From an uncultured Brachyspira sp. (GTDB lineage Bacteria; Spirochaetota; Brachyspiria; Brachyspirales; Brachyspiraceae): a stretch of DNA of 34,966 nucleotides. The notes under the pieces are model-generated. The model made no database searches, was not told the origin of the DNA, and was given only the letters and a program-made list of their open reading frames with translations. The translations under genes and the position numbers were made by a program. Position 1 is the stretch's first letter. Every line of letters begins with the position of its first letter. The stretch covers positions 1 through 34,966 of the forward strand of contig CALXXQ010000043.1 of NCBI GenBank assembly GCA_944392715.1, written 5' to 3'. Shown one piece after another: positions 1-8,718 of the stretch.

Positions 1-1061
1 ATATATCAAGAAGCTTTCATGTATTTACAGCTCATGCTATGGGAGAATATAATCATTTAGATTTTGCTATAATATCAAAATTAGAAGGTACTTTAGTATT
101 TTTGATGGGGATAGCTAATCTTGAAAAGATAGTTAATGGACTTTTAGAAAATGGAAAAACAAAATCTTCCAAAACATCAATAGTAGAAAATGCATGCAGA
201 CCTAATCAAAGAGTAATAGTTGGTACTTTAGAAAATATTGTAAGCTTATCTAAAGAAAATAAAATAAAATCGCCTGCTGCAATTATTGTTGGAGATGTAG
301 TGCAATTTCAGAATAAATTTTCTTGGTATGATAAAATGCCATTAAGCGGAAAATCTGTTTTAATAACTAGAGATAAAAAAAGAGCTAATATTCTATATAA
401 TAGATTAATAAGTTTAGGGGCAGAATGCTATTCTATACCTATGATAGATATAGAATATAATAATAATGATATTAGTGATTTAAATAAATATAAAGCTGTA
501 TTATTATTCTCATCAAATGGTGCTAATGCTTTTATTGAAAAGATAGATGATTTGAGAATATTATCTAATATAAAAATAGGTGTTGTGGGAAAAGCTACAT
601 TAAGTACTTTAGAAAAATATAAAATTAAAGCAGATTTTTATCCTGATAGATTTTTAGTTAATGAATTAATAAAAGAGTCTGTAAATCATACAAATGAAAA
701 TGATAATATATTAATAATTACATCAAATATATCTCCTATAGATGCTTTGGAAATAAGTAAGGAATATAATAGAAATTTCACTAAATTAGAATTATATAAT
801 ACTAAGAAAGTTAAACATGAAGAAAAAGAATTAATTGATAATATTAATTTATGCGAATATATAACATTTTTCAGTCCTTCTACAGTTGAATCATTTTTAG
901 AATCAATTAATTATAATATATCTTTAATAAAGAATAAAAAAATAGTTTCAATAGGACCTGTAACCAGTAAAAAACTTAAAGATAATAATATAAATGTGCA
1001 TTTGGAAGCAAAAGAATTTTATTCTGAAGGAGTTATAAAATCTTTATTAGAAGATAAATGA
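1..1061 (+). CDS. Uroporphyrinogen-III C-methyltransferase / uroporphyrinogen-III synthase fusion (5'-truncated)
   Basis: This is the 3' part of a two-domain enzyme. The open frame runs from base 3 with no start, so the gene begins left of the window; the ATG at 39 is internal. The first residues (ISRSFHVFTAHA) match the 'HRG.SRSFHV.TGH' block of SUMT/CobA, which methylates uroporphyrinogen III to precorrin-2. The CobA part ends near base 330. From about base 340 a HemD-type domain begins (GKSVLITRDKKRA, later LFSSNGANAFIE and FFSPSTVESF), which closes and inverts the tetrapyrrole ring. CobA-HemD fusions are known in clostridia and other anaerobes. It is followed after 24 bp by hemB and then by a precorrin-2 dehydrogenase, so it belongs to a siroheme (or corrin) supply operon. 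Confidence 0.93.
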   Translation, partial: ISRSFHVFTAHAMGEYNHLDFAIISKLEGTLVFLMGIANLEKIVNGLLENGKTKSSKTSIVENACRPNQRVIVGTLENIVSLSKENKIKSPAAIIVGDVVQFQNKFSWYDKMPLSGKSVLITRDKKRANILYNRLISLGAECYSIPMIDIEYNNNDISDLNKYKAVLLFSSNGANAFIEKIDDLRILSNIKIGVVGKATLSTLEKYKIKADFYPDRFLVNELIKESVNHTNENDNILIITSNISPIDALEISKEYNRNFTKLELYNTKKVKHEEKELIDNINLCEYITFFSPSTVESFLESINYNISLIKNKKIVSIGPVTSKKLKDNNINVHLEAKEFYSEGVIKSLLEDK

Positions 1062-1085
1062 TTAGATTATTAGGAGATAAAAAAT

Positions 1086-2054
1086 ATGTTTAAAAGAACT
1101 AGAAGAACAAGAAATAATGCTGTTATAAGAGATTTAATATCTGATGTTAATTTGAGTATGAATGATTTTTTATATCCTATTTTTATAGAAGAAGGAAATA
1201 ATATAAAAAAAGAAATAGAAGCTATGCCTAATCAATTTAGAGTTTCTATAGATAAATTAAAAGAAGAATTAGAAGATATAGTTAATTTAGGTATAAAGGG
1301 AGTATTATTATTTGGAATACCAAAAGATAAAGATGAAATAGGAAGCTCTTCTTTTGATGAAAATGGTATAATACAAAATGCTGTAAAATATATCAAATCA
1401 AATTTTCCTGACATTCTAGTTGTAACTGATGTATGTATGTGCGAATATACTTCACATGGACATTGCGGTATATTATGCGGAAGTAATGTTGATAATGATT
1501 CTACACTTGAATATATATCAAAAATAGCCTTATCTCATGCTGAAGCTGGAAGCGATATAGTTGCTCCTTCAGATTGTATGGACGGACATGTATATGCTAT
1601 TAGAAATATTTTAGATAAAAACGGATATTATAATACTCCTATAATGTCTTATAGTGTGAAATATGCTTCTTGTTATTATTCTCCATTTAGAATGGCTGCT
1701 GATTCTGCTCCTAGTTTTGGAGATAGAAAAAGTTATCAAATGGATTTTAGAAACAGCAAAGAATATATAAGAAAAATAGAAAATGATATAGAAGAAGGTG
1801 CAGATATTTTTATAATAAAACCTGCTTTATCATATTTAGATGTTATAAAAGATGTATCAAATAAATTTAATATTCCAATAGCAGCATACAATGTAAGCGG
1901 AGAATATTCTATGATGAAAGCTGCATCAAAGCTTGGATTTATAGATGAGAAAAGGGCTGTATTAGAAAATATGTATGCATTAAAAAGAGCTGGTGCTGAT
2001 ATAATAATCACATATCATGCAAAAGATTTAAGTAAATATTTAAAAGAGCTTTAA
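1086..2054 (+). CDS. hemB: Delta-aminolevulinic acid dehydratase (porphobilinogen synthase)
   Basis: HemB condenses two 5-aminolevulinate molecules to porphobilinogen in the cytoplasm. The 322-residue length is normal for the family. The zinc-type cysteine cluster is visible as DVCMCEYTSHGHCG (Cys117, Cys119, Cys127). The two active-site lysines sit in YSVKYAS (Lys192) and FIIKPALSY (Lys245, the Schiff-base lysine). The start ATG follows AGGAGA, with a 24-bp gap after the CobA-HemD fusion and 11 bp before the precorrin-2 dehydrogenase. The three genes therefore look co-transcribed. With hemC at 9726-10637 and cbiK at 15096-15854, the window holds every step from 5-aminolevulinate to siroheme. 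Confidence 0.97.
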   Translation: MFKRTRRTRNNAVIRDLISDVNLSMNDFLYPIFIEEGNNIKKEIEAMPNQFRVSIDKLKEELEDIVNLGIKGVLLFGIPKDKDEIGSSSFDENGIIQNAVKYIKSNFPDILVVTDVCMCEYTSHGHCGILCGSNVDNDSTLEYISKIALSHAEAGSDIVAPSDCMDGHVYAIRNILDKNGYYNTPIMSYSVKYASCYYSPFRMAADSAPSFGDRKSYQMDFRNSKEYIRKIENDIEEGADIFIIKPALSYLDVIKDVSNKFNIPIAAYNVSGEYSMMKAASKLGFIDEKRAVLENMYALKRAGADIIITYHAKDLSKYLKEL

Positions 2055-2065
2055 TATATAATAAG

Positions 2066-2518
2066 ATGTTTTTTCCTGTTTTTTTAGATATAAGAAATAA
2101 AAAATGCCTTATCATAGGTGCTGGCAATGTTGCTTTAAGAAAAATTAATAAGCTTTTAAAATATGAATGCAAAGATATTACAGTTATTTCTGATAAAATA
2201 TCAGATGATATAAAAAAATTGGCAGATGATAAAAAAATAAAAATTATAAATGATAAATTTGAAATAGATATAGATACATTAAAAAAATATTTTTTAATTA
2301 TTGCAGCTACAAACGATGATGATTTGAATAATAAAATATCAGATTTATGTATAAAAGAAAATATATTGATTAATAATGTTTCTTCCAAAGATAATATGAA
2401 TATACGTTTTTGCACAAGTATAGAAAATGAAGAATATTCTATAGCAATATCAGCAAATGGAGACCCTAAAAAATCTTTAGAATTAAAAGAAAAAATAAAA
2501 AAATATTTTTTATTATAA
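2066..2518 (+). CDS. Short precorrin-2 dehydrogenase (siroheme synthase N-terminal domain type)
   Basis: This NAD-dependent enzyme oxidises precorrin-2 to sirohydrochlorin. The protein opens with FPVFLDIRNKKCLIIGAGNVALRK, a typical CysG-N/Met8 start with a GxGxxA Rossmann loop near residues 18-23. It continues with IAATNDDDLNNKIS and NNVSSKDNMNIRF, both expected in the family. It has only 150 residues and ends soon after the SANGDPKKSLELK block. The longer C-terminal helical region of Met8p and CysG, which takes part in dimerisation and iron chelation, is therefore mostly missing. Iron insertion is more likely done by the CbiK-type chelatase at 15096-15854. It is the last gene of the siroheme operon that starts left of the window. 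Confidence 0.9.
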   Translation: MFFPVFLDIRNKKCLIIGAGNVALRKINKLLKYECKDITVISDKISDDIKKLADDKKIKIINDKFEIDIDTLKKYFLIIAATNDDDLNNKISDLCIKENILINNVSSKDNMNIRFCTSIENEEYSIAISANGDPKKSLELKEKIKKYFLL

Positions 2519-2556
2519 TACATAATTTCATTTCAAAAAATAAATTTATTATAATT

Positions 2557-2603
2557 TGTGATTTAAATCACAGCATTCGTATGCCTATATGCTATTATAT
2601 AAT
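2557..2603 (+). promoter_or_regulatory. CRP/FNR-type operator plus -10 box upstream of moeA
   Basis: A perfect 16-bp palindrome TGTGATTTAAATCACA lies at 2557-2572 (TGTGA-N6-TCACA). Its centre (2564.5) is 28.5 bp upstream of a TATTAT at 2593-2598, which would place it near -41, the classic class II activator position. An overlapping TATAAT at 2598-2603 is an alternative -10. No good -35 hexamer is visible, as expected for an activator-dependent promoter. The same arrangement occurs before asrA. The regulator at 10749-11441 is the natural candidate to bind here. Confidence 0.8.
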
Positions 2604-2625
2604 TAATTGATTGTAGGGTGTATTT

Positions 2626-3822
2626 ATGCATAAATTATCATTAAATGAAGTTCACAGTATTATGCTTAATAATGGCATATGTATGCAAAGTGAAATCATT
2701 AATTTAAAATATGCATATAAAAGAGTACTAAAAAAAGAATTGTATTATAAAATAGATGATCCTCCATATGATAAATCCGCTATGGACGGATACGGATATT
2801 TTAATAATGGAAGTAATAAATTATTGTTGTTAGAAGAAAGCATTTTATCAGGTGATTCTAATAAAAATATTGATATTCAAGAAAATTGCTGCATAAAAAT
2901 AATGACAGGAGCAATGGTTCCAAAAAATATAAATAAAGTATCTAAATTTGAATCTACTGAAATTATCAATGAAAACGGCAATATATATGTCCTTATAAAA
3001 GAAACAGAAAAATCAGATAATATAATATACAAAGGAAACGGTGCTAAAAAAGGCGATTTATTATTAGATAGAAAAGTATTAGAAGCAGAAGATATATCAA
3101 GATTAGCATCTAATGGATATTCAGAAATCGAAGTAGTAAAAAATCCTAAAATCGCTGTTATAAGTACAGGAAATGAACTTACAGATATTACAAAAGAACT
3201 TGAGGAAGGTAAAATATATGATTCTAATACCTATCTAATAGAAAACAAATTAAAATCTATGAATATGGAATGCCAATCTTATGGCATAATAAAAGATGAT
3301 TATGATAGTCTTTATAATGTTATTTCTAAAGCATTAGATGAAAATGATATTATAATAACAAGCGGAGGCATATCTTTAGGGGATATGGATTTCACTAAAA
3401 AAGTTTTTAATGCACTTGGCGTAAAAGAGCTTTGTCATGGCGTAAAAATAAAACCTGGAAAGCCTTTTTATTTTGGAATAAAAGAAAATAATAAAGCAGT
3501 ATTCGGTCTTCCTGGCAATCCATTTGCTGTATTAGTTTCTTTTGAAAATTTTATTAAGCCTTATATATATAATTCTATTGGCTGCAAATATAATAATAAA
3601 TTTTTTAAATTGCCTTTGATTGAAGGATATAAGAGAAGAAAAAATGATACAGAAGAATATTTGCCTGCATCATTTGAATATACAGATAAAGGCACATTTG
3701 TAAAACTGCTTGATTATAAAGGTTCTTTTTATTTAACACCGCATATAAAGGCGATTGCAAAAATAGATATAGGAGTAAATGAAATTAAAGCTTTTGAAAA
3801 CATTGATATAAAATTTTTATAA
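2626..3822 (+). CDS. moeA: Molybdopterin molybdenumtransferase MoeA
   Basis: MoeA inserts molybdate into adenylated molybdopterin to make active molybdenum cofactor. The 398-residue length is usual. Family blocks are present in order: DPPYDKSAMDGYG near residue 45, ISTGNELTD near 181, SGGISLGDMDF from about 246 and GLPGNPFAVLVSFE from about 294. The start follows the weak ribosome site TAGGGTG. It is the first gene of a molybdoenzyme operon, 26 bp before the molybdopterin oxidoreductase. The CRP-type operator at 2557-2572 lies about 55 bp upstream. No moaA, moaC or moaE is in the window, so pterin synthesis must be encoded elsewhere. Confidence 0.96.
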   Translation: MHKLSLNEVHSIMLNNGICMQSEIINLKYAYKRVLKKELYYKIDDPPYDKSAMDGYGYFNNGSNKLLLLEESILSGDSNKNIDIQENCCIKIMTGAMVPKNINKVSKFESTEIINENGNIYVLIKETEKSDNIIYKGNGAKKGDLLLDRKVLEAEDISRLASNGYSEIEVVKNPKIAVISTGNELTDITKELEEGKIYDSNTYLIENKLKSMNMECQSYGIIKDDYDSLYNVISKALDENDIIITSGGISLGDMDFTKKVFNALGVKELCHGVKIKPGKPFYFGIKENNKAVFGLPGNPFAVLVSFENFIKPYIYNSIGCKYNNKFFKLPLIEGYKRRKNDTEEYLPASFEYTDKGTFVKLLDYKGSFYLTPHIKAIAKIDIGVNEIKAFENIDIKFL

Positions 3823-3848
3823 AAAATTAAATGAAGGAGTATTAAAAT

Positions 3849-5933
3849 ATGAGTACTATGCAAACAACATGTAATTACTGCTCATTAGCATGTAATTTTG
3901 ATGTTACATCAGATGGTAAAACAATAACAAAGGTTATACCATCTAAAAATTATCCTGTTAATAAGGGTTTTTCATGCATTAAGGGACTTAACTTAAATAA
4001 ACAAGGTCTTATGAATAGTCCTCAGGCTAAACCTAGAATTAAAGATGAAAATGGTAATGTTAAGCATGTTTCTTGGGAAGATGCTTTTAATTACACTGCT
4101 TCAAAATTAAAAGAGATAAAAGAAAAGTACGGACCTCAGGCAATAGCTGGAATAAGTACTGGACAATTAGAAACAGAAGGTATGGCTATATTTGGACATG
4201 TTGTTAGAAATTTCTTAGGCGGAAATTTAGATGGAAATACTAGATTATGCATGGCTACTTCTGTTGTTGCACATAAACAAAGCTTTGGTTTTGATGCTCC
4301 TCCATATACTTTAAATGACTTTGAATTATCAGATACTATATTTTTAATTGGTGCTAATCCTATAGTGGCACATCCTATTATATGGGATAGAATAAGATTA
4401 AATAAAATTCCTAATAAAAAAGTTATAGTAATAGACCCTAGAAAATCAGAAACTACTAAAGAATCAGATTATTGGTACGGATTAAAAAGCAAAACAGATA
4501 TTTATCTATTCTATACTTTGGCTAATGTTTTAATTGAAAAAGATTGGATTAATAAAGAATATATAGAAAATTATACAGAAAACTTTGATGCTTATAAAGA
4601 GCATGTTAAAAACTTCCCATTAAGCAAAGCAAAAGAAAATACAGGTTTATCAGAAGAACAAATTATGGAAATGGCTACTATGATACATGAAGGAAAAAAT
4701 GTATCATTCTGGTGGACTATGGGAGTAAATCAAGGTTATCAGGCTGTACGCACTGCTCAGTCAATAATTAACTTAGCACTTATGACTGGAAATATTGGAA
4801 GACCTGGAACAGGTGCTAACTCTATTACAGGACAATGTAATGCTATGGGTTCAAGAGCATTCAGCAATACTGCAGGATTATACGGCGGCGGAGATTTTGA
4901 TAACCCAAAAAGAAGAGAAGCTGTATCAAAAGCATTAGGTATAGATGAAAAATGGCTTCCAAATGCACCTACAATTACATACAATGCTATAATAGAAAAA
5001 GCTATTGCTGGTGAAATTAAAGCACTTTGGATATGCTGTACAAATCCTAGACATTCTTGGACTAATAATGAAACTTTCAAAAAAGCTATTGAGAACTTAG
5101 AATTATTTATAGTACAAGATATTTATGATGATACAGACAGCTCTAAGCTTTGCGATGTTTATTTCCCTGTTACTTCAGGACTTTATAAAGAAGGCGTTAT
5201 AATTAATACAGAAAGAAGATTATCAAAATTACGTCCAGTACTTACAGATAAAAATGGTAAATTAACAGACTATGAAGTATTCCATAAAGTAGGTGAAGCT
5301 TTAGGAATGGGTGATTTATTAAAAGGCTGGGAAACTCCTAGAGATGCATTTGAACTTATGAAAAAATGCAGTAAGGGTATGCCTTGTGATATTACTGGTG
5401 TAGATTATGATGCTTTAAATGATTCGCATGGAATACAATGGCCTTATCCAGAAGGAAGTGCTCCTTTAACTGATAATGAAAGAAGACTTTTTGAAAATAA
5501 TCAATATTATACTCCTAATAAAAAAGCTAAGTTCATGTTTGAAATGCCTATAGAAAATCCTGTACAGCGTTCTGAACAATATCCATATATATTAAATACA
5601 GGAAGAGGAACAGTAGGACAATGGCATACTCAAACTAGAACTAGGGAATTAGATGTTGTTAATGATGTTTCTGTTAAAGATGCATATATATACATAAGCG
5701 ATACTATGGCAAAAAAAATAGGTGTAAATAATTATGAAGATGTTGTAGTAGAATCTATTAATGGCGAAAGCAGAAAATTTAAAGCATTTATAACTGATAC
5801 TCTTTCAGAAGATCAATTATATGCACCTATACACTATATAGAAACTAATGCTTTAACTCCTAGTGTATATGATACATATTCTAAAGAGCCTTCATATAAA
5901 TCAACACCTGTTAATATTAAAAAAGCTATGTGA
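3849..5933 (+). CDS. Molybdopterin oxidoreductase, NasA/NapA-like (probable nitrate reductase catalytic subunit)
   Basis: This is a DMSO-reductase-family catalytic subunit of 694 residues. An N-terminal [4Fe-4S] site is seen as C8-x2-C11-x3-C15-x27-C43, followed by Lys45 (CIKG). The probable molybdenum ligand is Cys134 in NTRLCMATSV. That block resembles the CMASAV/CMSSAV signature of NapA and NasA nitrate reductases. It does not resemble formate dehydrogenases, which have U/C-HGPS-type motifs. The following FGFDAPP and NPIVAHPIIW also fit NasA. There is no twin-arginine or Sec signal, so the enzyme is cytoplasmic. The ribosome site AAGGAG is well placed. With the ferredoxin and FAD protein that follow, the set resembles the soluble nitrate reductase operon (narABC with moe/mob genes) described in Clostridium perfringens. 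The substrate is not proven by sequence. Confidence 0.85.
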   Translation: MSTMQTTCNYCSLACNFDVTSDGKTITKVIPSKNYPVNKGFSCIKGLNLNKQGLMNSPQAKPRIKDENGNVKHVSWEDAFNYTASKLKEIKEKYGPQAIAGISTGQLETEGMAIFGHVVRNFLGGNLDGNTRLCMATSVVAHKQSFGFDAPPYTLNDFELSDTIFLIGANPIVAHPIIWDRIRLNKIPNKKVIVIDPRKSETTKESDYWYGLKSKTDIYLFYTLANVLIEKDWINKEYIENYTENFDAYKEHVKNFPLSKAKENTGLSEEQIMEMATMIHEGKNVSFWWTMGVNQGYQAVRTAQSIINLALMTGNIGRPGTGANSITGQCNAMGSRAFSNTAGLYGGGDFDNPKRREAVSKALGIDEKWLPNAPTITYNAIIEKAIAGEIKALWICCTNPRHSWTNNETFKKAIENLELFIVQDIYDDTDSSKLCDVYFPVTSGLYKEGVIINTERRLSKLRPVLTDKNGKLTDYEVFHKVGEALGMGDLLKGWETPRDAFELMKKCSKGMPCDITGVDYDALNDSHGIQWPYPEGSAPLTDNERRLFENNQYYTPNKKAKFMFEMPIENPVQRSEQYPYILNTGRGTVGQWHTQTRTRELDVVNDVSVKDAYIYISDTMAKKIGVNNYEDVVVESINGESRKFKAFITDTLSEDQLYAPIHYIETNALTPSVYDTYSKEPSYKSTPVNIKKAM

Positions 5934-5951
5934 GTATAAAAAGGAGTAAGT

Positions 5952-6368
5952 ATGAAACCTATAAAAAGAATAGCAATAGATAGAAATAAATGTATAGGCT
6001 GTTTAACTTGCGTAAGTGCATGTATAGTTGCTCATGACGGAGAAGAGCCTAGAAACAGAGTTGTTATAAGCAGTAATTATAAAAACTCTCCTATATTCTG
6101 CAGAAACTGCGATTTACCAGAATGCGTATATACATGTATGTCTGGTGCTATGAAAAAAGATCCAAATACAGGATATGTAACTTATGATAAAGATCAATGT
6201 GCAAGCTGTTATATGTGCATAATGGCTTGTCCTTATGGAGTATTAAAAGAAGATAGCTTAACTAAAAAACAAATATTAAAATGCGATATGTGCGAGCATC
6301 ATGAAGACGGCTCACAGTGTGTAAATAAATGTCCTATGAAAGCTATTACTTTAGAGGAGGTAAAATAA
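5952..6368 (+). CDS. Multi-cluster 4Fe-4S ferredoxin, electron-transfer subunit
   Basis: This 138-residue iron-sulfur protein is of the HycB/CooF/DmsB type. Four cysteine groups are visible: CIGCLTCVSAC near residues 16-26, CRNCDLPECVYTC near 54-66, CASCYMCIMAC near 85-95, and CDMCEHHEDGSQCVNKC near 113-129. They can hold up to four [4Fe-4S] clusters. It starts 18 bp after the molybdopterin subunit with the ribosome site AAGGAG and ends 1 bp before the FAD oxidoreductase. It most likely passes electrons from that flavoprotein, or from reduced ferredoxin, to the molybdenum enzyme. Confidence 0.9.
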   Translation: MKPIKRIAIDRNKCIGCLTCVSACIVAHDGEEPRNRVVISSNYKNSPIFCRNCDLPECVYTCMSGAMKKDPNTGYVTYDKDQCASCYMCIMACPYGVLKEDSLTKKQILKCDMCEHHEDGSQCVNKCPMKAITLEEVK

Positions 6369-6369
6369 T

Positions 6370-7602
6370 ATGAAATATCTTGTATTAGGTGCTTCTGCTT
6401 CAGGATTAAATGGAGCTCGCGAACTTAGAATGTTAGATAAAGATGCTGATATTACTTTAGTATCTGTAGATGATAAAATATATTCAAGATGCATGCTTCA
6501 TTATTATATAAGCGGTAAGAGAACTGAAGAATCTCTTAATTTTATGCCTGAAGATTTCTTTAGTAAGTATAATATAAAATGGATTAGTAATACTAAAGCT
6601 ATATCCATAGATACAGATAAAAAGAGTGTAAAGCTTTCAAATGGAAGTGAAGAGAGTTATGATAAACTTCTTTTAGCTACAGGAGCCTCAAGTGCTATAC
6701 CTCCTATTGAAAATTTAAGAGAAGCTAATAATGTTGTGGGTGTTAGAACTCTTGATGACTGCAAACAAATAATGGAATTAGCTAAAAAGTATAAAAATGC
6801 TGCTGTTATTGGTGCTGGACTTATAGGTGTTGATGTTGTAAGCGGTCTTTTACCTTATAATTTAGAAAAGCTTTCTATTATTGATATTGCTCCTTTTATT
6901 ATTAATAAACAATTGGATGAACATTCTGCTAATGTTTATCAGGATAAATTAAAAGAAAATAATGTATCTCAATATTATAGTGTTAAAGTTAAAAGAATAG
7001 ATATTGACAGCAATAAAAATCCTAAATCTATTGAGCTTGATGACGGAAGAAAGATAGATGCTGATTTTATAGTTGTTGCTATGGGAATTTCTCCTAATAC
7101 TGATTATTTGAAAGGAAGTAAAATAGAATTAAATTCTATGGGAGGAGTTATAACAGATAAATTTGGAAAAACTAATATAGATGATATATATGCTGCTGGA
7201 GATATTACAGCAACTACTGCCATATGGTCTGCTGCTGTTAAACAAGCAATAATAGCTGCTAATAATATGACAGGAAATAATATTGATATAGATACTTTAT
7301 TTAATTTCAAGTCTACTATGAATTTCTTTAATATTCCTTCAATGTCTATAGGAAATGTTATAGCTCCTAATGATTCTTATTCAGTGGAGATATTCGACGA
7401 TAAAAAAGGAAATTATAGAAAGATAGTTCATAAAAATGGTAAAATATATGGTGCTTTGCTTCAGGGTGATTTACGTTATGCTGGTATACTTACTCAATTG
7501 ATACAAGAAAATATTGATGTAACAAAAGTAAAAAAACCATTGTTTAATATAGATTATTCAGACTTTTTTAATATAGATGAAAACTTTACATTTGCTTTTT
7601 AA
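6370..7602 (+). CDS. FAD-dependent NAD(P)H oxidoreductase (NirB N-terminal/NADH oxidase-like)
   Basis: This is a pyridine-nucleotide-disulfide oxidoreductase-fold protein of 410 residues. The FAD-binding loop is at the N-terminus (LVLGASASGLNGARELR), an NAD(P)-binding loop follows near residue 150 (AVIGAGLIGVDVVSG), and the second FAD motif is DDIYAAGDIT near 275. It resembles the N-terminal half of NAD(P)H nitrite reductases and the NarC-type protein of clostridial nitrate reductase operons. The likely role is to feed electrons from NAD(P)H through the adjacent ferredoxin to the molybdoenzyme. It begins 1 bp after the ferredoxin stop, with GAGG upstream, and its 3' end overlaps the mobA-mobB fusion by 26 bp. 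Confidence 0.87.
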   Translation: MKYLVLGASASGLNGARELRMLDKDADITLVSVDDKIYSRCMLHYYISGKRTEESLNFMPEDFFSKYNIKWISNTKAISIDTDKKSVKLSNGSEESYDKLLLATGASSAIPPIENLREANNVVGVRTLDDCKQIMELAKKYKNAAVIGAGLIGVDVVSGLLPYNLEKLSIIDIAPFIINKQLDEHSANVYQDKLKENNVSQYYSVKVKRIDIDSNKNPKSIELDDGRKIDADFIVVAMGISPNTDYLKGSKIELNSMGGVITDKFGKTNIDDIYAAGDITATTAIWSAAVKQAIIAANNMTGNNIDIDTLFNFKSTMNFFNIPSMSIGNVIAPNDSYSVEIFDDKKGNYRKIVHKNGKIYGALLQGDLRYAGILTQLIQENIDVTKVKKPLFNIDYSDFFNIDENFTFAF

Positions 7603-8701
7603 TGAAAATATACCTGCTGTTGTTTTATGCGGAGGTAATAGTAAAAGATTTAATTCTAAAGATAAAGCTTTACTTAAGTATAATAACAACAGCACTTTTT
7701 TGGAACATATTATTTCAGAATGTCAGGGAGATATGTATTTATCAGTGAATGATACTGATAGATATAATTCCTTGATTTCTGATTATGAAAAAAAATATAA
7801 TAAAAAAATATATATAATAGAAGATATTAATAAAAATATAGGTCCTTTAGGGGCAATACATAGTTCATTTATTAATATTGATTTTAATTATATACAATTT
7901 TTAAGCTGTGATACGCCTAATATTAGTAAAGATTTTCTTTGTTATATGAAAAGTATGATAGATGGATATCATGATGCTTTTATACCGGTTTATAACGGCA
8001 AACCATATTTTTTATGTTCAATATATTCTAAAAATATTATTAATGCTGTAGATGAAAATATAAAAAATAAAGAGTATAAAATAAAAAATTTAATAGAAAA
8101 AATTAAAGTTAAATATATAGATTTGAAATATACAATATTCAAATTATCAAATATAAATACAGAAGAAGAATATTTATCATTTCAAAAAACTATGCCTCAA
8201 TACTTTGCAGTTTGCGGTAAAAGAAACTCAGGAAAAACAACTCTGATATGCAAATTAATAAAAGAGTTTGTTAATATGGGTAAGAGTGTTGCTGTTATAA
8301 AACATACATCTCATGATCATTCTTTTGATACTGATGGAAAAGATACATATAATTTTAAAAATAATGGGGCTTCAGCTACTTTAATATATTCTCCATTAAA
8401 ATATATGCTTGTAAAAGACTATATAAAAAGTGAAGATGAAAGAGAGGATATAATAAAGTTTATAAAAAGCTTAAATGAATATGATATAATTATATTAGAG
8501 GGATTTAAACATTTAGATAATATACCAAAAATAGAGGTCTTTAGAACTGATGTATCTGATAAGCCTTTATGCGAAGATTCTTCTTTAAAAGCTTTAGTTA
8601 CTAATGATATTAATTATAAAAGCAAAGTTCCTGTATTTGATATTAATAATCTTTCTTCAATAATAAATTTTATAATTCAAAATCTTATAATAATACAATG
8701 A
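7577..8701 (+). CDS. MobA-MobB fusion: molybdenum cofactor guanylyltransferase with GTP-binding adapter
   Basis: This is a 374-residue fusion. Residues 1 to about 205 are MobA-like, with the nucleotide-binding start AVVLCGGNSKRFNSKDKALL and a FLSCDTPNIS block; MobA attaches GMP to the molybdenum cofactor. From about Met206 a MobB domain begins with a P-loop, FAVCGKRNSGKTTL, then VAVIKHTSHDHSFDTDGKDT. MobB is a GTP-binding partner of MobA. Separate and fused forms are both known. The start overlaps the upstream oxidoreductase by 26 bp and has no clear Shine-Dalgarno, so translation is probably coupled. A bis-MGD cofactor is what the NasA/NapA-like enzyme in this operon would need. Confidence 0.92.
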   Translation: MKTLHLLFNENIPAVVLCGGNSKRFNSKDKALLKYNNNSTFLEHIISECQGDMYLSVNDTDRYNSLISDYEKKYNKKIYIIEDINKNIGPLGAIHSSFINIDFNYIQFLSCDTPNISKDFLCYMKSMIDGYHDAFIPVYNGKPYFLCSIYSKNIINAVDENIKNKEYKIKNLIEKIKVKYIDLKYTIFKLSNINTEEEYLSFQKTMPQYFAVCGKRNSGKTTLICKLIKEFVNMGKSVAVIKHTSHDHSFDTDGKDTYNFKNNGASATLIYSPLKYMLVKDYIKSEDEREDIIKFIKSLNEYDIIILEGFKHLDNIPKIEVFRTDVSDKPLCEDSSLKALVTNDINYKSKVPVFDINNLSSIINFIIQNLIIIQ

Positions 8702-8718
8702 TAAAAGGAGTTTTAAGT

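Noticed and set aside
1736..2523. Long minus-strand open frames over hemB and the precorrin-2 dehydrogenase
   Set aside because: They are antisense to well-identified genes, are rich in Ile, Ser and Phe as expected from AT-rich antisense reading, and show no family motifs. The same applies to the antisense frames over the molybdoenzyme, asrA, nanM and others.
3849..5933. Formate dehydrogenase (FdhF) as the identity of the molybdoenzyme
   Set aside because: The molybdenum-ligand block is CMATSV with cysteine and fits NapA/NasA better than formate dehydrogenases. There is no in-frame TGA and no formate hydrogenlyase or FdhD-type gene nearby. It remains a lower-probability alternative.
8698..8718. 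Upstream ATG at 8698 as the start of the TDT protein
   Set aside because: It has no ribosome site and falls on the mobA-mobB stop, whereas the ATG at 8719 has AAAGGAG at ideal spacing and gives the family-like N-terminus.
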